From contig NZ_NFHE01000004.1 of NCBI RefSeq assembly GCF_002161235.1, positions 84,484 through 148,483 on the forward strand: a DNA stretch of 64,000 nucleotides. Direction: 5' to 3'. The notes beneath the pieces were generated by a model. That model made no database searches. It had not been told where the DNA came from and saw only the letters and a list, made by a program, of their open reading frames with translations. The position numbers and the translations under genes are program-made. Below, one piece after another: positions 52,784 through 61,817 of the stretch (position 1 is its first letter; every line of letters starts with the position of its first letter). The DNA comes from Pseudoflavonifractor sp. An85. GTDB taxonomy: Bacteria; Bacillota; Clostridia; Oscillospirales; Oscillospiraceae.

Positions 52784-53716
52784 TTATTCCGTAAACATGG
52801 GGGTGGACAGGTACCGGTCCCCAGTGTCGGGGAGGAGCACCACAATGGTCTTGCCCTCATTCTCCGGGCGTTTGGCCACCTCAATGGCGGCGTGGAGGGC
52901 GGCACCGGAGGAGATGCCCACCAACACGCCCTCGCTGCGGCCCATGAGCCGCCCACTGGCGTAGGCTTCCTCGGTGGTCACAGGGAACACCTCGTCATAA
53001 ACGGCGGTGTTGAGCACTTCGGGCACAAAGCCAGCGCCAATGCCCTGGAGCTTGTGGGGGCCAGCCTGACCGCCGGAGAGGACAGGGGAGTCGGAGGGCT
53101 CCACGGCCACCACTTGCACAGCAGGGTTGCGGGACTTCAAATACTCGCCCACGCCGGTGATGGTGCCGCCGGTGCCCACACCAGCCACAAAAATGTCCAC
53201 CACACCGTCGGTATCGTTGTAAATCTCCGGCCCAGTGGTCTCCCGGTGGGCCTTGGGGTTGGAGGGGTTGACAAACTGGCCGGGGATGAAGCTGTTGGGG
53301 ATCTCAGCGGCCAGCTCGTCGGCCTTGGCGATGGCTCCGGCCATGCCCTTGGCCCCGGGAGTGAGCACCAGCTCGGCCCCGTAGGCCGTCATGAGCAGGC
53401 GGCGCTCCATGGACATGGAGTCGGGCATCACCACGATCATGCGGTAGCCCCGGGCGGCAGCCACGGCAGCCAGGCCGATGCCGGTGTTGCCCGAGGTGGG
53501 CTCAATGATCACCGCGCCGGGCTTCAAAGCGCCGCTGGCCTCGGCATCCTCGATCATGGTCAGCCCCACCCGGTCCTTCACCGACCCTGCGGGGTTGAAC
53601 ATCTCCAATTTGGCCAAAATCTTGGCCTTTAAGCCCAGTTTCTCTTCAATATGGGTCAGTTCCAACAGGGGAGTGTGACCGATGAGCTGATGGGCAGATG
53701 TATAAATATGTGCCAT
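52784..53716 (-). CDS. cysK: Cysteine synthase (O-acetylserine sulfhydrylase)
   Basis: 310 residues from ATG 53716 (GAGGAATCC upstream; a longer frame from 53740 lacks a ribosome site). PLP-Lys in [10 protein letters not shown], the [12 protein letters not shown] loop and [14 protein letters not shown] are conserved. Placed first in the Fe-S operon it couples cysteine supply to desulfurase demand. Confidence 0.96.
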   Translation of the reverse strand: MAHIYTSAHQLIGHTPLLELTHIEEKLGLKAKILAKLEMFNPAGSVKDRVGLTMIEDAEASGALKPGAVIIEPTSGNTGIGLAAVAAARGYRMIVVMPDSMSMERRLLMTAYGAELVLTPGAKGMAGAIAKADELAAEIPNSFIPGQFVNPSNPKAHRETTGPEIYNDTDGVVDIFVAGVGTGGTITGVGEYLKSRNPAVQVVAVEPSDSPVLSGGQAGPHKLQGIGAGFVPEVLNTAVYDEVFPVTTEEAYASGRLMGRSEGVLVGISSGAALHAAIEVAKRPENEGKTIVVLLPDTGDRYLSTPMFTE

Positions 53717-53745
53717 TGTGGATTCCTCCTCATGCAACAAATTAA

Positions 53746-53797
53746 AACCTACTAAATTGGTTGGTTATATGATACGCCTTTTTACCTACCTTGTCAA
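53746..53797 (-). promoter_or_regulatory. Promoter and dyad operator of cysK-iscSU-rrf2
   Basis: Minus strand: TTGACA (53792-53797), 17 bases, TATCAT (53769-53774). Immediately after the -10 is a 21-base dyad AACC.AC.AA.TT.GT.GGTT (53746-53766), overlapping the start point. The operon's own Rrf2 protein is the likely ligand. Confidence 0.8.
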
Positions 53798-53808
53798 TCG
53801 GTAATTGC

Positions 53809-53848
53809 GAAAAAAGAAAAATCCCGGCACGGTGGAGCCGTGCCGGGA
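53809..53848 (-). terminator. Terminator of the alpha/beta hydrolase gene
   Basis: TCCCGGCACGG/CCGTGCCGGGA stem (53822-53848) followed on the minus strand by TTTTTCTTTTTT. Confidence 0.92.
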
Positions 53849-53854
53849 GATGGT

Positions 53855-54817
53855 TTAGTCTTGGTCGGGGAAATAGTCTTGCAGGAAGGTATCCACTGCC
53901 GTCCAGTACAGTCGGGGGTTGGTACCCACGGCGTTGGCGTGTCCAGCATCGGGCATCCACAAAAAGCTCTTGGGGCACTTGGCGGCCTGATATAGCTTTC
54001 CCATCATGGAGGCGGGGACAAAGTCGTCCTCCACGCCATGGATGAACAGGGTGGGGGTTTTGGACTGGGCCACAGCCCGGATGGGAGCGGCATCCCGCAG
54101 GTCATACCCGGCCCGCCGCAGGGCGGTTTTCCGCAGCATGGAGAACAGGGCTCCGGTGGGCATGGGGAGGGGGGCGTGGATGTACTCATCCCGGAAGTTT
54201 TGGAGCACGTGGTGCATCTGGGCCTCAATGGTGGTATAGGCGCAGTCGGACACCGCGGCCTTCACTTGCTCGGGCAGGGCCCCGCCGGTGGCCATCAGCA
54301 CGGTGGCAGCGCCCATGGACACGCCGTGGAGGAGAATTTCCGCCTGGGGGTCCCGGCGGAGGACATAGTTGATCCAGCCCACCAGATCCAGCCGCTCATC
54401 GTAGCCCCAGCCCACATAGTCCCCTTCGCTCTCGCCGTGGCCGCGCTGGTCGGGGAGGAGGACGTTCCACCCCTCCTGGTGGTAGTGCAGGCCGATGGCG
54501 CCCATGGCCTCGTGGGTATCGTGGTAGCCGTGCATACAGATGGCCCAACGGTGGGACTGGGTGTCGGCAGGCACCACAGCGGCCCACAGGATCAGCCCGT
54601 CCAGGGCCTGGATGGTGGCTGAGCGGAAGCCCTCTGCCTTTCTGACCCAGGCGCGGCCCTCTTTTTGGGTGTCGTTGGGGTCCTCATAGTCTGCTTCTCG
54701 CTTTTGGGGGGTCATGGCTTTGGCGTAGAGGCGGTTGCCCACGGCAGCCATGCCTCCGGCAGCTCCGGCCCCGGCAGCGGCCAGGCCCAACAGGTAAAAA
54801 GCGGGTTTTTTCTTCAT
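53855..54817 (-). CDS. Membrane-anchored alpha/beta hydrolase
   Basis: 320 residues from ATG 54817 (AGGAGGG upstream). An N-terminal hydrophobic helix (YLLGLAAAGAGAAGGMAAVG) anchors it. Catalytic Ser in LHGVSMGAATVL, Asp in GVEDDFVPAS region and His in DAGHANAVG form the triad; CMHGYHDTHEA is the oxyanion region. Related to YqkD/BAAT-type serine hydrolases; substrate unknown. Confidence 0.88.
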   Translation of the reverse strand: MKKKPAFYLLGLAAAGAGAAGGMAAVGNRLYAKAMTPQKREADYEDPNDTQKEGRAWVRKAEGFRSATIQALDGLILWAAVVPADTQSHRWAICMHGYHDTHEAMGAIGLHYHQEGWNVLLPDQRGHGESEGDYVGWGYDERLDLVGWINYVLRRDPQAEILLHGVSMGAATVLMATGGALPEQVKAAVSDCAYTTIEAQMHHVLQNFRDEYIHAPLPMPTGALFSMLRKTALRRAGYDLRDAAPIRAVAQSKTPTLFIHGVEDDFVPASMMGKLYQAAKCPKSFLWMPDAGHANAVGTNPRLYWTAVDTFLQDYFPDQD

Positions 54818-54955
54818 AGCAGACCCTCCTAGCGTTGTTTTCTTCATGATACCCCAAGGGGGAGCGCAACGTCAAGAGAAGTTTACCCCAAATGTGGAGG
54901 GGGCATACAACGGGTTGTTTGCTGATTTTTACGCAATCATGGGAGGCTTCATAAA

Positions 54956-54987
54956 AGCCGGGAGCAGCCACATCGCTGCTCCCGGCT
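54956..54987 (-). terminator. Terminator of glnS
   Basis: 13-base perfect arms AGCCGGGAGCAGC/GCTGCTCCCGGCT, followed on the minus strand by TTTTATG. Confidence 0.85.
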
Positions 54988-54997
54988 ATGGGTCAAA

Positions 54998-56686
54998 TTA
55001 TTGGGGCTTGAAGCTGTCCTTCAGAGACACGGCCCGGTTGAACACCAGGTGGTCGGGCTGGCTGTCCCGGCTGTCGGCACAGAAGTAGCCCTGGCGCATG
55101 AACTGGAACCGGTCGGCCTTCTGGGCCTTGGCCAGGCTGGCCTCCACTTTGGCTCCCTGGAGCACTTCCAGGGAGTGGGGGTTCAGGCAGTCCAGGAAGT
55201 TCTTGTCACCGGCATCGGGATCGGGATCGGAGAACAGGTTGTCATACAGACGGATCTCCGCATCCACGGCGGTGGCGGCGTCCACCCAGTGGATGGTGGC
55301 GCCCTTGACCTTGCGGCCGTCGGCGGGGTTGCCGCCCCGGGACTCGGGATCGTAGGTGGCCAGTACCTCCACCACGTTGCCGTTTTCGTCCTTGACGCAG
55401 CCGGTGCAGGTGATGAGGTAGGCGCCCTTCAAACGGCACTCCAGGCCGTTGGGGGTCAGACGCTTGTACTTGGGGATGGGGGTCTCCAGGAAGTCCTCCG
55501 CCTCAATGTACAGGTTGCGGGAGAAGGTGACGGTACGGGTGCCGTCCTCGGGGCGGTTGGGGTTGTTCTCCACCTCGAACTCCTCGTGCAGGTCCTCGGG
55601 ATAGTTGGTGATGGTCAGCTTCACGGGGCGCAGAACCGCCATGACTCGCTGGGCGGACTCGTTCAGGTCCTCCCGCAGGCAGTACTCCAGGAAGGCGTAC
55701 TCAATGGTGTTGGTGGCCTTGGCCACGCCGATGCGCTCGCAGAAGTTGCGGATGGACTTGGGGGTATAGCCACGGCGGCGCAGACCGCACAGGGTGGGCA
55801 TACGGGGGTCGTCCCAGCCGGACACCCGGCCTTCCTCCACCAGCTGGCGCAGCTTGCGCTTGCTCATGACCGTGTAGTTGATACCCAGACGGGCAAACTC
55901 GATCTGGCGGGGCTTGTGGTAGGGAATGGACACGTTGGACACCACCCAGTCGTACAGGGGGCGGTGGTCCTCAAACTCCAGGGAGCACAGAGAGTGGGTA
56001 ATCCCCTCCAAAGCGTCCTCAATGGGGTGGGCGAAGTCGTACATGGGATAAATGCACCACTTGTTGCCCTGACGGTGATGGTGGGCGTGGTTGATGCGGT
56101 AGATCACCGGGTCACGCATGTTGAAGTTGCCGCTATTGAGGTCAATCTTGGCACGCAGGGTATATTTGCCGTTTTCAAACTCGCCGGCCCGCATCCGGGC
56201 AAACAGGTCCAGAGACTCCTCAATGGGACGGTCCCGCCAGGGGGAGGTGGCGGGGACACCGATGGAGCCGCGGTTGGCCTTGAACTCCTCGGGGGTCAGC
56301 TCGCAGACGTAAGCCAGACCCTTTTTGATGAGCTCCACGGCGTACTCGTACATCTTCTCAAAGTAGTCCGAGGCGTAGAAGAATCGGTCGCCCCAGTCAA
56401 AGCCCAGCCAGTGGATATCCTCCTGGATGGCCTCCACGTACTCGGTATCCTCCTTGGCGGGGTTGGTATCGTCCATGCGCAGGTTGCACAGACCGCCGTA
56501 CTTCTCGGCGGTGCCGAAGTCGATGGTCAGGGCCTTGCAGTGGCCAATGTGGAGGTAGCCGTTGGGCTCGGGGGGAAAACGGGTGTGGACGGTCATGCCT
56601 TGGTACTGGCCGCCCTGTGCAATATCCTCATCAATGAAATTGTGGATAAAATTCTGGGACACTACGGGGTTGAGTTCCTCAGGCAT
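54998..56686 (-). CDS. glnS: Glutaminyl-tRNA synthetase
   Basis: 562 residues from ATG 56686 (AAGGAG upstream; ATG 56704 would place that ribosome site inside the gene). Class I motifs [17 protein letters not shown] (HIGH) and [11 protein letters not shown] (KMSKS-like) are present, as are the C-terminal anticodon beta-barrels. It charges tRNA(Gln) directly. Its presence beside a complete gatCAB is notable. Confidence 0.97.
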   Translation of the reverse strand: MPEELNPVVSQNFIHNFIDEDIAQGGQYQGMTVHTRFPPEPNGYLHIGHCKALTIDFGTAEKYGGLCNLRMDDTNPAKEDTEYVEAIQEDIHWLGFDWGDRFFYASDYFEKMYEYAVELIKKGLAYVCELTPEEFKANRGSIGVPATSPWRDRPIEESLDLFARMRAGEFENGKYTLRAKIDLNSGNFNMRDPVIYRINHAHHHRQGNKWCIYPMYDFAHPIEDALEGITHSLCSLEFEDHRPLYDWVVSNVSIPYHKPRQIEFARLGINYTVMSKRKLRQLVEEGRVSGWDDPRMPTLCGLRRRGYTPKSIRNFCERIGVAKATNTIEYAFLEYCLREDLNESAQRVMAVLRPVKLTITNYPEDLHEEFEVENNPNRPEDGTRTVTFSRNLYIEAEDFLETPIPKYKRLTPNGLECRLKGAYLITCTGCVKDENGNVVEVLATYDPESRGGNPADGRKVKGATIHWVDAATAVDAEIRLYDNLFSDPDPDAGDKNFLDCLNPHSLEVLQGAKVEASLAKAQKADRFQFMRQGYFCADSRDSQPDHLVFNRAVSLKDSFKPQ

Positions 56687-56778
56687 AGGGACACGCTCCT
56701 TCATTTGTTAATAACCTATTCATTATACCGTCACAGGCGGGAAAAAGCAACGAATTTTTCCAGAGCAGGGAAAGGAAG

Positions 56779-56812
56779 AAGGCCCGGAACCGCCAAAGCG
56801 GTCCCGGGCCTT
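56779..56812 (-). terminator. Terminator of amt-glnB
   Basis: AAGGCCCGGAACCGC/GCGGTCCCGGGCCTT stem with one mismatch and CAAA loop; T/C-rich on the minus side. Confidence 0.8.
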
Positions 56813-56833
56813 CCCAGAGAGGAGAGATGGGGA

Positions 56834-58537
56834 TTATTCGTCCCCCTGGAGGGCATCGAATCCGGTTTCCCCGGTGCGCACCCGCACCACCTGTTCCACA
56901 TCGTAGACGAAAATCTTGCCGTCGCCGATGTGTCCGGTGTACAGGGCCTTCTGGGCGGCTTCGATGACTTTGGAAACGGGTACCTTGGATACCACGATAT
57001 CCACTTGCAGCTTGGGCAGCAGGTTCAGGGTCATGGGCACGCCACGGTAGTACTCCGTCTTGCCCTTTTGCACGCCGCAGCCCTGGACCTGGGCCACCGT
57101 CATACCAGTGACGCCAATCTTGGCCATGGTGGCCTTCAGGGCCTCGAACCGGGAGGCGTTGCACACGATGGTGACCTTGGACAGCTTCACATCCGAGGCG
57201 GGGGTGGTGGCAGCCTTGCGCACCTGGACGGGGACGGCCTCGTCCATGGCAGCTGCCACAGGGGCCACAGCGGTCTCGGAAGCGGTGGAGGCCACGGTTT
57301 CGGTGATGGCAAAGCCCGCGTAGGCGGTGGCCAAGCCGTGCTCGGTGGGGTCCAGACCTTCAATTTCTTCCTGCTCGGAGGCACGCAGGCCGATGGTGTG
57401 CTTGATAACGGTGAACACCACGGTCATGGTCACCACGACCCAGGCGATGACGGACACCACGCCCAGCGCCTGGACCCCCAGGAAAGAGGCGCCGTGGCCG
57501 TAGAGCAGACCCTGGTCCACGGAGAGAAAGCCGGTGAGGATGGTGCCCATGGCGCCGCACACGCCGTGCACCGAGATAGCGCCCACGGGATCGTCGATTT
57601 TAACCACTTTGTCGAAGAACTCCACGGCCAGGGGAAGGGCGATACCGGCAAAGATGCCGATGATGGCGGCGCCACCGATGGAGACCATGTCACAGCCAGC
57701 GGTGACAGCCACCAGGCCACCCAGGGTGGCGTTGAAGGTCATGGATACGTCGGGCTTTTTGAAGCGAATCCAAGTGAAGAGCATGGCGGTGACGGTGGCC
57801 ACGGCAGCGGACATGTTGGTGGTGCAGAAGATGTTGCCCGCGGAGACGATGGCAGCGTCACTGTCCATGGCCACGGTGGAGCAGCCGTTGAAGCCGAACC
57901 AGCAGAACCACAGGATGAACACGCCCAGGGCGGCGATGGGCAGGTTGTGACCCAGAATGGCCCTGGGGTTGCCCTTCTTGTCATACTTGCCAATGCGGGG
58001 GCCCAGAATCTTGGCGCCCACCAGAGCGGCGGTGCCGCCTACCATATGCACGGCGGTGGAGCCAGCAAAGTCATGGAAGCCCAGCTGGCTCAGCCAGCCG
58101 CCGCCCCAGATCCAGTGCCCCGAGATGGGGTAGATAACCAGAGAGATCATGAGAGAATAGATGCAGTAGGAGACAAACTTGGTGCGCTCGGCCATGGCCC
58201 CCGAGACAATGGTGGCGGCGGTGGCACAGAACACCGTCTGGAAGATCAGAAAGGCGGCCAAAGGCACGCCGCTGGGCAAAATGGAGGAGTAGTCCCCTAA
58301 AACCAGGGGATCAAATCCGCCGATGAAGGCCCCGGAGCCTCCAAACATGATGCCAAAGCCTACAAGCCAGAAAACCGGGGTGCCAATGCAGAAGTCCATG
58401 AGGTTTTTCATCAGGATGTTGCCGGTATTCTTGGCTCGGGTGAACCCCGCCTCACACATGGCAAACCCGGCCTGCATGAAAAAGACCAGGGCGGCTCCCA
58501 CCAGGACCCAAATGGTGTTGACTGCTGAATACGTCAT
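56834..58537 (-). CDS. amt: Ammonium transporter fused to a PII (GlnB) domain
   Basis: 567 residues from ATG 58537 (GGAGGG upstream). Residues 1-400 are an Amt channel: twin-His positions in STAVHMVGGTAAL and AISVHGVCGAMG, Asp in GFHDFAGS, and eleven or so helices. After a linker (about 410-460) a GlnB domain follows: SKVTIVCNASRFEALKATMA, T-loop KGKTEYYRGVPM with the Tyr that is uridylylated in E. coli, and DGKIFVYDVEQVVRVRTGE. Fusing the regulator to the channel would give built-in gating. Such fusions occur in some Firmicutes. Confidence 0.96.
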   Translation of the reverse strand: MTYSAVNTIWVLVGAALVFFMQAGFAMCEAGFTRAKNTGNILMKNLMDFCIGTPVFWLVGFGIMFGGSGAFIGGFDPLVLGDYSSILPSGVPLAAFLIFQTVFCATAATIVSGAMAERTKFVSYCIYSLMISLVIYPISGHWIWGGGWLSQLGFHDFAGSTAVHMVGGTAALVGAKILGPRIGKYDKKGNPRAILGHNLPIAALGVFILWFCWFGFNGCSTVAMDSDAAIVSAGNIFCTTNMSAAVATVTAMLFTWIRFKKPDVSMTFNATLGGLVAVTAGCDMVSIGGAAIIGIFAGIALPLAVEFFDKVVKIDDPVGAISVHGVCGAMGTILTGFLSVDQGLLYGHGASFLGVQALGVVSVIAWVVVTMTVVFTVIKHTIGLRASEQEEIEGLDPTEHGLATAYAGFAITETVASTASETAVAPVAAAMDEAVPVQVRKAATTPASDVKLSKVTIVCNASRFEALKATMAKIGVTGMTVAQVQGCGVQKGKTEYYRGVPMTLNLLPKLQVDIVVSKVPVSKVIEAAQKALYTGHIGDGKIFVYDVEQVVRVRTGETGFDALQGDE

Positions 58538-58557
58538 AGTGATTCCTCCCTCAACAA

Positions 58558-58645
58558 AATGGCAAGGGGCAAACGTCCTCTTTGTGACGTTCGCCCCCTT
58601 GCGAAGAAAGCACAAGGCGCTGCGGGTTTGTTTCCGCAGCGCCTT
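58558..58645 (-). promoter_or_regulatory. Two-hairpin leader of amt-glnB
   Basis: Between promoter and start are two stems: AAGGCGCTGCGG/CCGCAGCGCCTT (about 58613-58644) and GGGGCGAACGT/ACGTTTGCCCC (about 58563-58597), the latter close to the start codon. Tandem hairpins could be an antitermination target, but the loops do not show the ANTAR hexaloop pattern. Confidence 0.5.
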
Positions 58646-58661
58646 TGCTGTTTATGGGCGC

Positions 58662-58690
58662 AGTATACGCCCCCTTTTGCAGCATGTCAA
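58662..58690 (-). promoter_or_regulatory. amt-glnB promoter
   Basis: Minus strand TTGACA (58685-58690), 17 bases, TATACT (58662-58667). Confidence 0.85.
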
Positions 58691-58779
58691 TGGATCAATG
58701 GCAAATTTGGCGAGTTAAACCAAAAAAGTTTCCAGTGCAATGGATATTTTTGCAAGTTGATAAAAGCAAACTTGCATAT

Positions 58780-59460
58780 TCACAGCCGCACCGGGACAGG
58801 CTGGGCCATGGTGAGGGTATCGGGGGTGACGGTGCATTCCTGGGCCAGCACCTGAACCCCTGCCCGGGCAGCCTCACGCAGAGCGGCCCCAAATTCCGGG
58901 TGGGTGGCGTCGTTGGGGGCGAAGTCCTTCATTCCCGCCATCTGGATGACAAAGCACACGGCGGCCTCGTAGCCATCCTGGAGACAGGCGGTGAGCTCCT
59001 GGAGGTGGCGTACCCCCCGGGTGGTGGGGGCATCAGGGAAGCGGCAGTGGCCGTTCTCCTCCAGGGTGCACCCCTTCACCTCCACAAAGCCTCGGCGGGA
59101 GCCCGCCTCCCAATAGAAGTCAAACCGGGAGCTGCCCCAGGTGGTTTCTGGACGCAACAGAGTGAGGCCGGGGATGAAGTGCCCGGCCCGGGCCCACTCG
59201 GCAAAGACATGGTTGGGGGCCTGGGCGTCCATATTGATGAGCAGCCCACCCTTGTCCACGGCGATGAGGTCGTAGGGGGTTTTGCGCTTGGGGTTGTCCC
59301 CGGGGGTGAGATAGACGGTGCAGCCGGGAACCAGCAGCTCCCGACAGCGTCCGGTGTTTTTCACGTGCACGGTTTCCGTGCGCCCTTCCACCTCTACCTG
59401 GGCCACAAAGCGGTTGGGTCGGGCGAGAAAGTGGGCGGGAATGACCTGGGAATAGTTCAT
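58780..59460 (-). CDS. sfsA: SfsA-family DNA/RNA-binding nuclease-like protein
   Basis: 226 residues. RPNRFVAQVEVEGRTETVHV, NTGRCRELLVPGC, RFDFYWEAGSRRGFVEVKGCTL and FPDAPTTRGVRHL are SfsA motifs; the E-V-K core resembles restriction-nuclease folds. Originally named for sugar fermentation stimulation. ATGA overlap with the upstream gene. Confidence 0.95.
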   Translation of the reverse strand: MNYSQVIPAHFLARPNRFVAQVEVEGRTETVHVKNTGRCRELLVPGCTVYLTPGDNPKRKTPYDLIAVDKGGLLINMDAQAPNHVFAEWARAGHFIPGLTLLRPETTWGSSRFDFYWEAGSRRGFVEVKGCTLEENGHCRFPDAPTTRGVRHLQELTACLQDGYEAAVCFVIQMAGMKDFAPNDATHPEFGAALREAARAGVQVLAQECTVTPDTLTMAQPVPVRL

Positions 59461-60008
59461 GTTTTGGGCTCCTCCGGGGTGGTATCAGTGGTGGAAGGGG
59501 GAGGCGCGGGGTCCTCCGCCTTGGGATGGTAGGGCAGCAGCAGGTCGATGACGCAGGTCACGCCCACACCCGCCAGGGTGTCCACCATACGCTGGAGGGC
59601 AAACAGGGCGGGGGAACTGTCCGTGTTGTGGTTGACGGTGACGCACAAAAACACCACGCAGGACAGGGAGGCGCTGGAGGGCCGCTTGAGCACCAGGGCG
59701 GTGCGGATGAGGGGGATGATGGTGAGAGAGACCAGGGTGTAACGCAGCAAATCCATGTCTTCGGCGTGGAACAGCTCCAGGCCATAGAGAATGATGATAC
59801 CGTACAGACCGCCCACCAGGGTGCCAATGGCCCGGTTGACAGAAGACGTGATGGTTTTATCCGTGGAGTTCTGCATGCAGATCACCGCGGCGATCATGGA
59901 ATAAAAGGCGGGCTCGCCCCGGGCATAGCCAAACATACCACAGATAAACACAGCCAGAACGGTTTTAATCATGCGCATTCCCACCCAGTGGTGACGATGT
60001 TGCAGCAC
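59457..60008 (-). CDS. FUSC/aromatic-acid-exporter-like membrane protein
   Basis: 183 residues from GTG 60008 (AAAGGAGG upstream). Four N-terminal helices (TVLAVFICGMFGYARG; AFYSMIAAVICMQ; AIGTLVGGLYGIIILYG; LTIIPLIRTALVL) followed by a further helix and a Pro/Thr tail match the short FUSC/ArAE_1 family. Substrate unknown. Confidence 0.82.
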   Translation of the reverse strand: MLQHRHHWVGMRMIKTVLAVFICGMFGYARGEPAFYSMIAAVICMQNSTDKTITSSVNRAIGTLVGGLYGIIILYGLELFHAEDMDLLRYTLVSLTIIPLIRTALVLKRPSSASLSCVVFLCVTVNHNTDSSPALFALQRMVDTLAGVGVTCVIDLLLPYHPKAEDPAPPPSTTDTTPEEPKT

Positions 60009-60139
60009 GCGTATCCTCCTTTCGTAACGTGGTTTTTTCTTATGATATACGACTGAAGGGAAAAAAGCAACCCAGCGGCCCTTTCCATTTGCCTCAGGGC
60101 ATGGTATGATGGGGCAAAGATACAAAAGGAGGACACCCC

Positions 60140-60760
60140 ATGCACATTCCCAGCGGCGAAACCACCTTGTTGGAACTTTTGCCCTTCCAAGAGGCCCTGG
60201 AACAGGCCCTCACCCCCAAAGAGGATTACGACGTGAACCGGTGGCTGTACGTGCCCCCGTTTTACGGCGAGTACCGGTATATTCTGGCCACCCGAGGCCA
60301 GCGGCCCCTGATCTGTGTGGGCATCAACCCCTCCACCGCCGCCCCCGATGATCTGGACAACACGTTGAAGTCGGTGGAGCGGGTGGCTCTGCACAACGGC
60401 TTTGACAGTTTTGTCATGTTCAACGTTTATCCCCAGCGGGCCACCGACCCCGACCACATGGAGCAGCACTGCAACGAGAAGCTCCACCAGGAGAACATGA
60501 AAGCCTTTGACTATGTGCTCTCCCTGTACACCGACGCCCAGCCCGCCATTTGGGCGGCCTGGGGCACCATCATTGAAAAGCGGGGCTATCTGCCTGCCTG
60601 CGTCCGGGACATGATCGCCATCGGTCAGAACCACGGGGCGGCCTGGTACACCGCTGGGAAACGCTCCAAGAAGGGGCATCCTCACCATCCTCTGTACCTG
60701 CGAAAGGACAGCGGCCTGGACCCCTTCGACGTGGAGGAATACCTCAATGGGTTGAAATAA
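60140..60760 (+). CDS. DUF1643-family protein
   Basis: 206 residues (AAAGGAGG upstream). RPLICVGINPSTAAPDDLDNT, FDSFVMFNVYPQRATDP and AIWAAWGTII are DUF1643 hallmarks. Function unknown. Ends at a perfect 14-base hairpin. Confidence 0.9.
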   Translation: MHIPSGETTLLELLPFQEALEQALTPKEDYDVNRWLYVPPFYGEYRYILATRGQRPLICVGINPSTAAPDDLDNTLKSVERVALHNGFDSFVMFNVYPQRATDPDHMEQHCNEKLHQENMKAFDYVLSLYTDAQPAIWAAWGTIIEKRGYLPACVRDMIAIGQNHGAAWYTAGKRSKKGHPHHPLYLRKDSGLDPFDVEEYLNGLK

Positions 60761-60790
60761 AAAGATGCACCGGGAACCCGGTGCATCTTT
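60761..60790 (+). terminator. Terminator-like hairpin, copy 1
   Basis: AAAGATGCACCGGG/CCCGGTGCATCTTT with loop AA, directly after the DUF1643 stop. The same arms recur at 61059-61088. Confidence 0.8.
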
Positions 60791-61058
60791 CAGCGTGTCG
60801 AAAAAGTTCGACACGCTTCTCAAAAATGCCAGCATTTTTTCGAGGAGTTGCAGCCCGCTGCATGCATAATCGGGTCAAAGGGCGACCCGATTCCACACTG
60901 GCGGGCTGAGAAGTGTTTTTTTCGATGCACATGTCCCCGAAAAAACAGATTTTAATTTATTTCCCCGCCTCCGGGCGGGAAAACTTTGCCGAGGGCTTTT
61001 TTAATGATGCAAGAAAATATATCCTTCTTGCATGCACATGAGGTTTTTTGACAGTCTG
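60791..61058. repeat. Palindromic intergenic element between duplicated hairpins
   Basis: No gene in this 270-base stretch. It holds GTGTCGAA/TTCGACAC (about 60796-60815), a nested pair AGCCCGC/GCGGGCT enclosing AATCGGGTC/GACCCGATT (about 60850-60908), CCCGCC/GGCGGG, and an ATGCAAGAA/TTCTTGCAT pair (about 61003-61033). Looks like a MITE-like or REP-like insertion. Confidence 0.6.
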
Positions 61059-61088
61059 AAAGATGCACCGGTACCCCGGTGCATCTTT
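61059..61088. terminator. Terminator-like hairpin, copy 2
   Basis: AAAGATGCACCGG/CCGGTGCATCTTT, the same arms as copy 1 at 60761-60790. It probably ends the minus-strand gene at 61089. Confidence 0.75.
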
Positions 61089-61613
61089 TTATTTGGGAAG
61101 AATATAGAAGGTGGGCTGATTCTTTCTCAAATCCAAAAACAGTGCCATATCCGGCGGAAAGAAGGTAAACCAGATTATGAGCCAGGCCAAGGCCAGAGCT
61201 GCCACCAGGCAGAGGGTGGGAATACCCGGACGCTGGGTGAGAGGGGCCAGCACCTGGGCCAGCACAGACCCCGCCACCATAAGCACCACGTACAAGATGA
61301 GGTCAAAGCCCATCCAATCCCCCTGGAGAGGAATGTGGTAGACGTAGCCAATCAAAAGCATGGCGCCACCGATGATGGGCAGGGTCAACAGCCAGGGGGC
61401 TAGACCGTCCAAACCCCGGCCATGGGTGAAGTACAGCCCGGAGAGGAGCAGAGGAATGAGGAGAATTTTTAAGTGCTCCCACAAGCTTTCCCGCACCGGG
61501 GAGATGAGGGCGGTAATGGGGCTGGGCAGCCAGTGGAAGAGAAAATGGAGCCCCACGCCCAGTCCCAGGGCTGCAATCAGGGTGAAAATCACGTTTTTTG
61601 GAAAATATTTCAC
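61089..61613 (-). CDS. DUF6512-like membrane protein
   Basis: 174 residues from GTG 61613 (GAGGTGG upstream). Six hydrophobic segments, with FHWLPSPITALISPVRESLWEHLK between helices 1 and 2 and YHIPLQGDWMGFDLILYV later, a pattern of DUF6512 proteins. Function unknown. Confidence 0.72.
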   Translation of the reverse strand: MKYFPKNVIFTLIAALGLGVGLHFLFHWLPSPITALISPVRESLWEHLKILLIPLLLSGLYFTHGRGLDGLAPWLLTLPIIGGAMLLIGYVYHIPLQGDWMGFDLILYVVLMVAGSVLAQVLAPLTQRPGIPTLCLVAALALAWLIIWFTFFPPDMALFLDLRKNQPTFYILPK

Positions 61614-61817
61614 GACGCCACCTCGTTTCTTAGTAAAAGTTATGCCCGCAGTGGGGCAAACTATGAGGAAAACATTTGTTGAAATCAAGTTTTTTCCGTG
61701 GATGTGAGTGCTTTTCCAAAAGGCCCTCTCTTTCCCACGGAAGAAATCAAGCCGTCTCAGGCACATTAAGTGGTGGGCGAAGGCCCACACATTTCGACAA
61801 AGAGGCGGTGAGGATCA

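Noticed and set aside
51593..53632. Long plus-strand frame opposite iscU, iscS and cysK
   Set aside because: Same GC-driven shadow; composition is dominated by Gly, His and Val and no domain is visible.
55001..58300. Very long open frame (about 1,100 residues) on the plus strand
   Set aside because: It is antisense to glnS and amt-glnB, His/Gly/Val rich with no motifs, and lacks a ribosome site; a by-product of GC-rich codon bias.
58558..58645. ANTAR target or glutamine riboswitch upstream of amt-glnB
   Set aside because: Loop lengths and sequences do not show the ANTAR hexaloop, and the glutamine-aptamer core is not seen.
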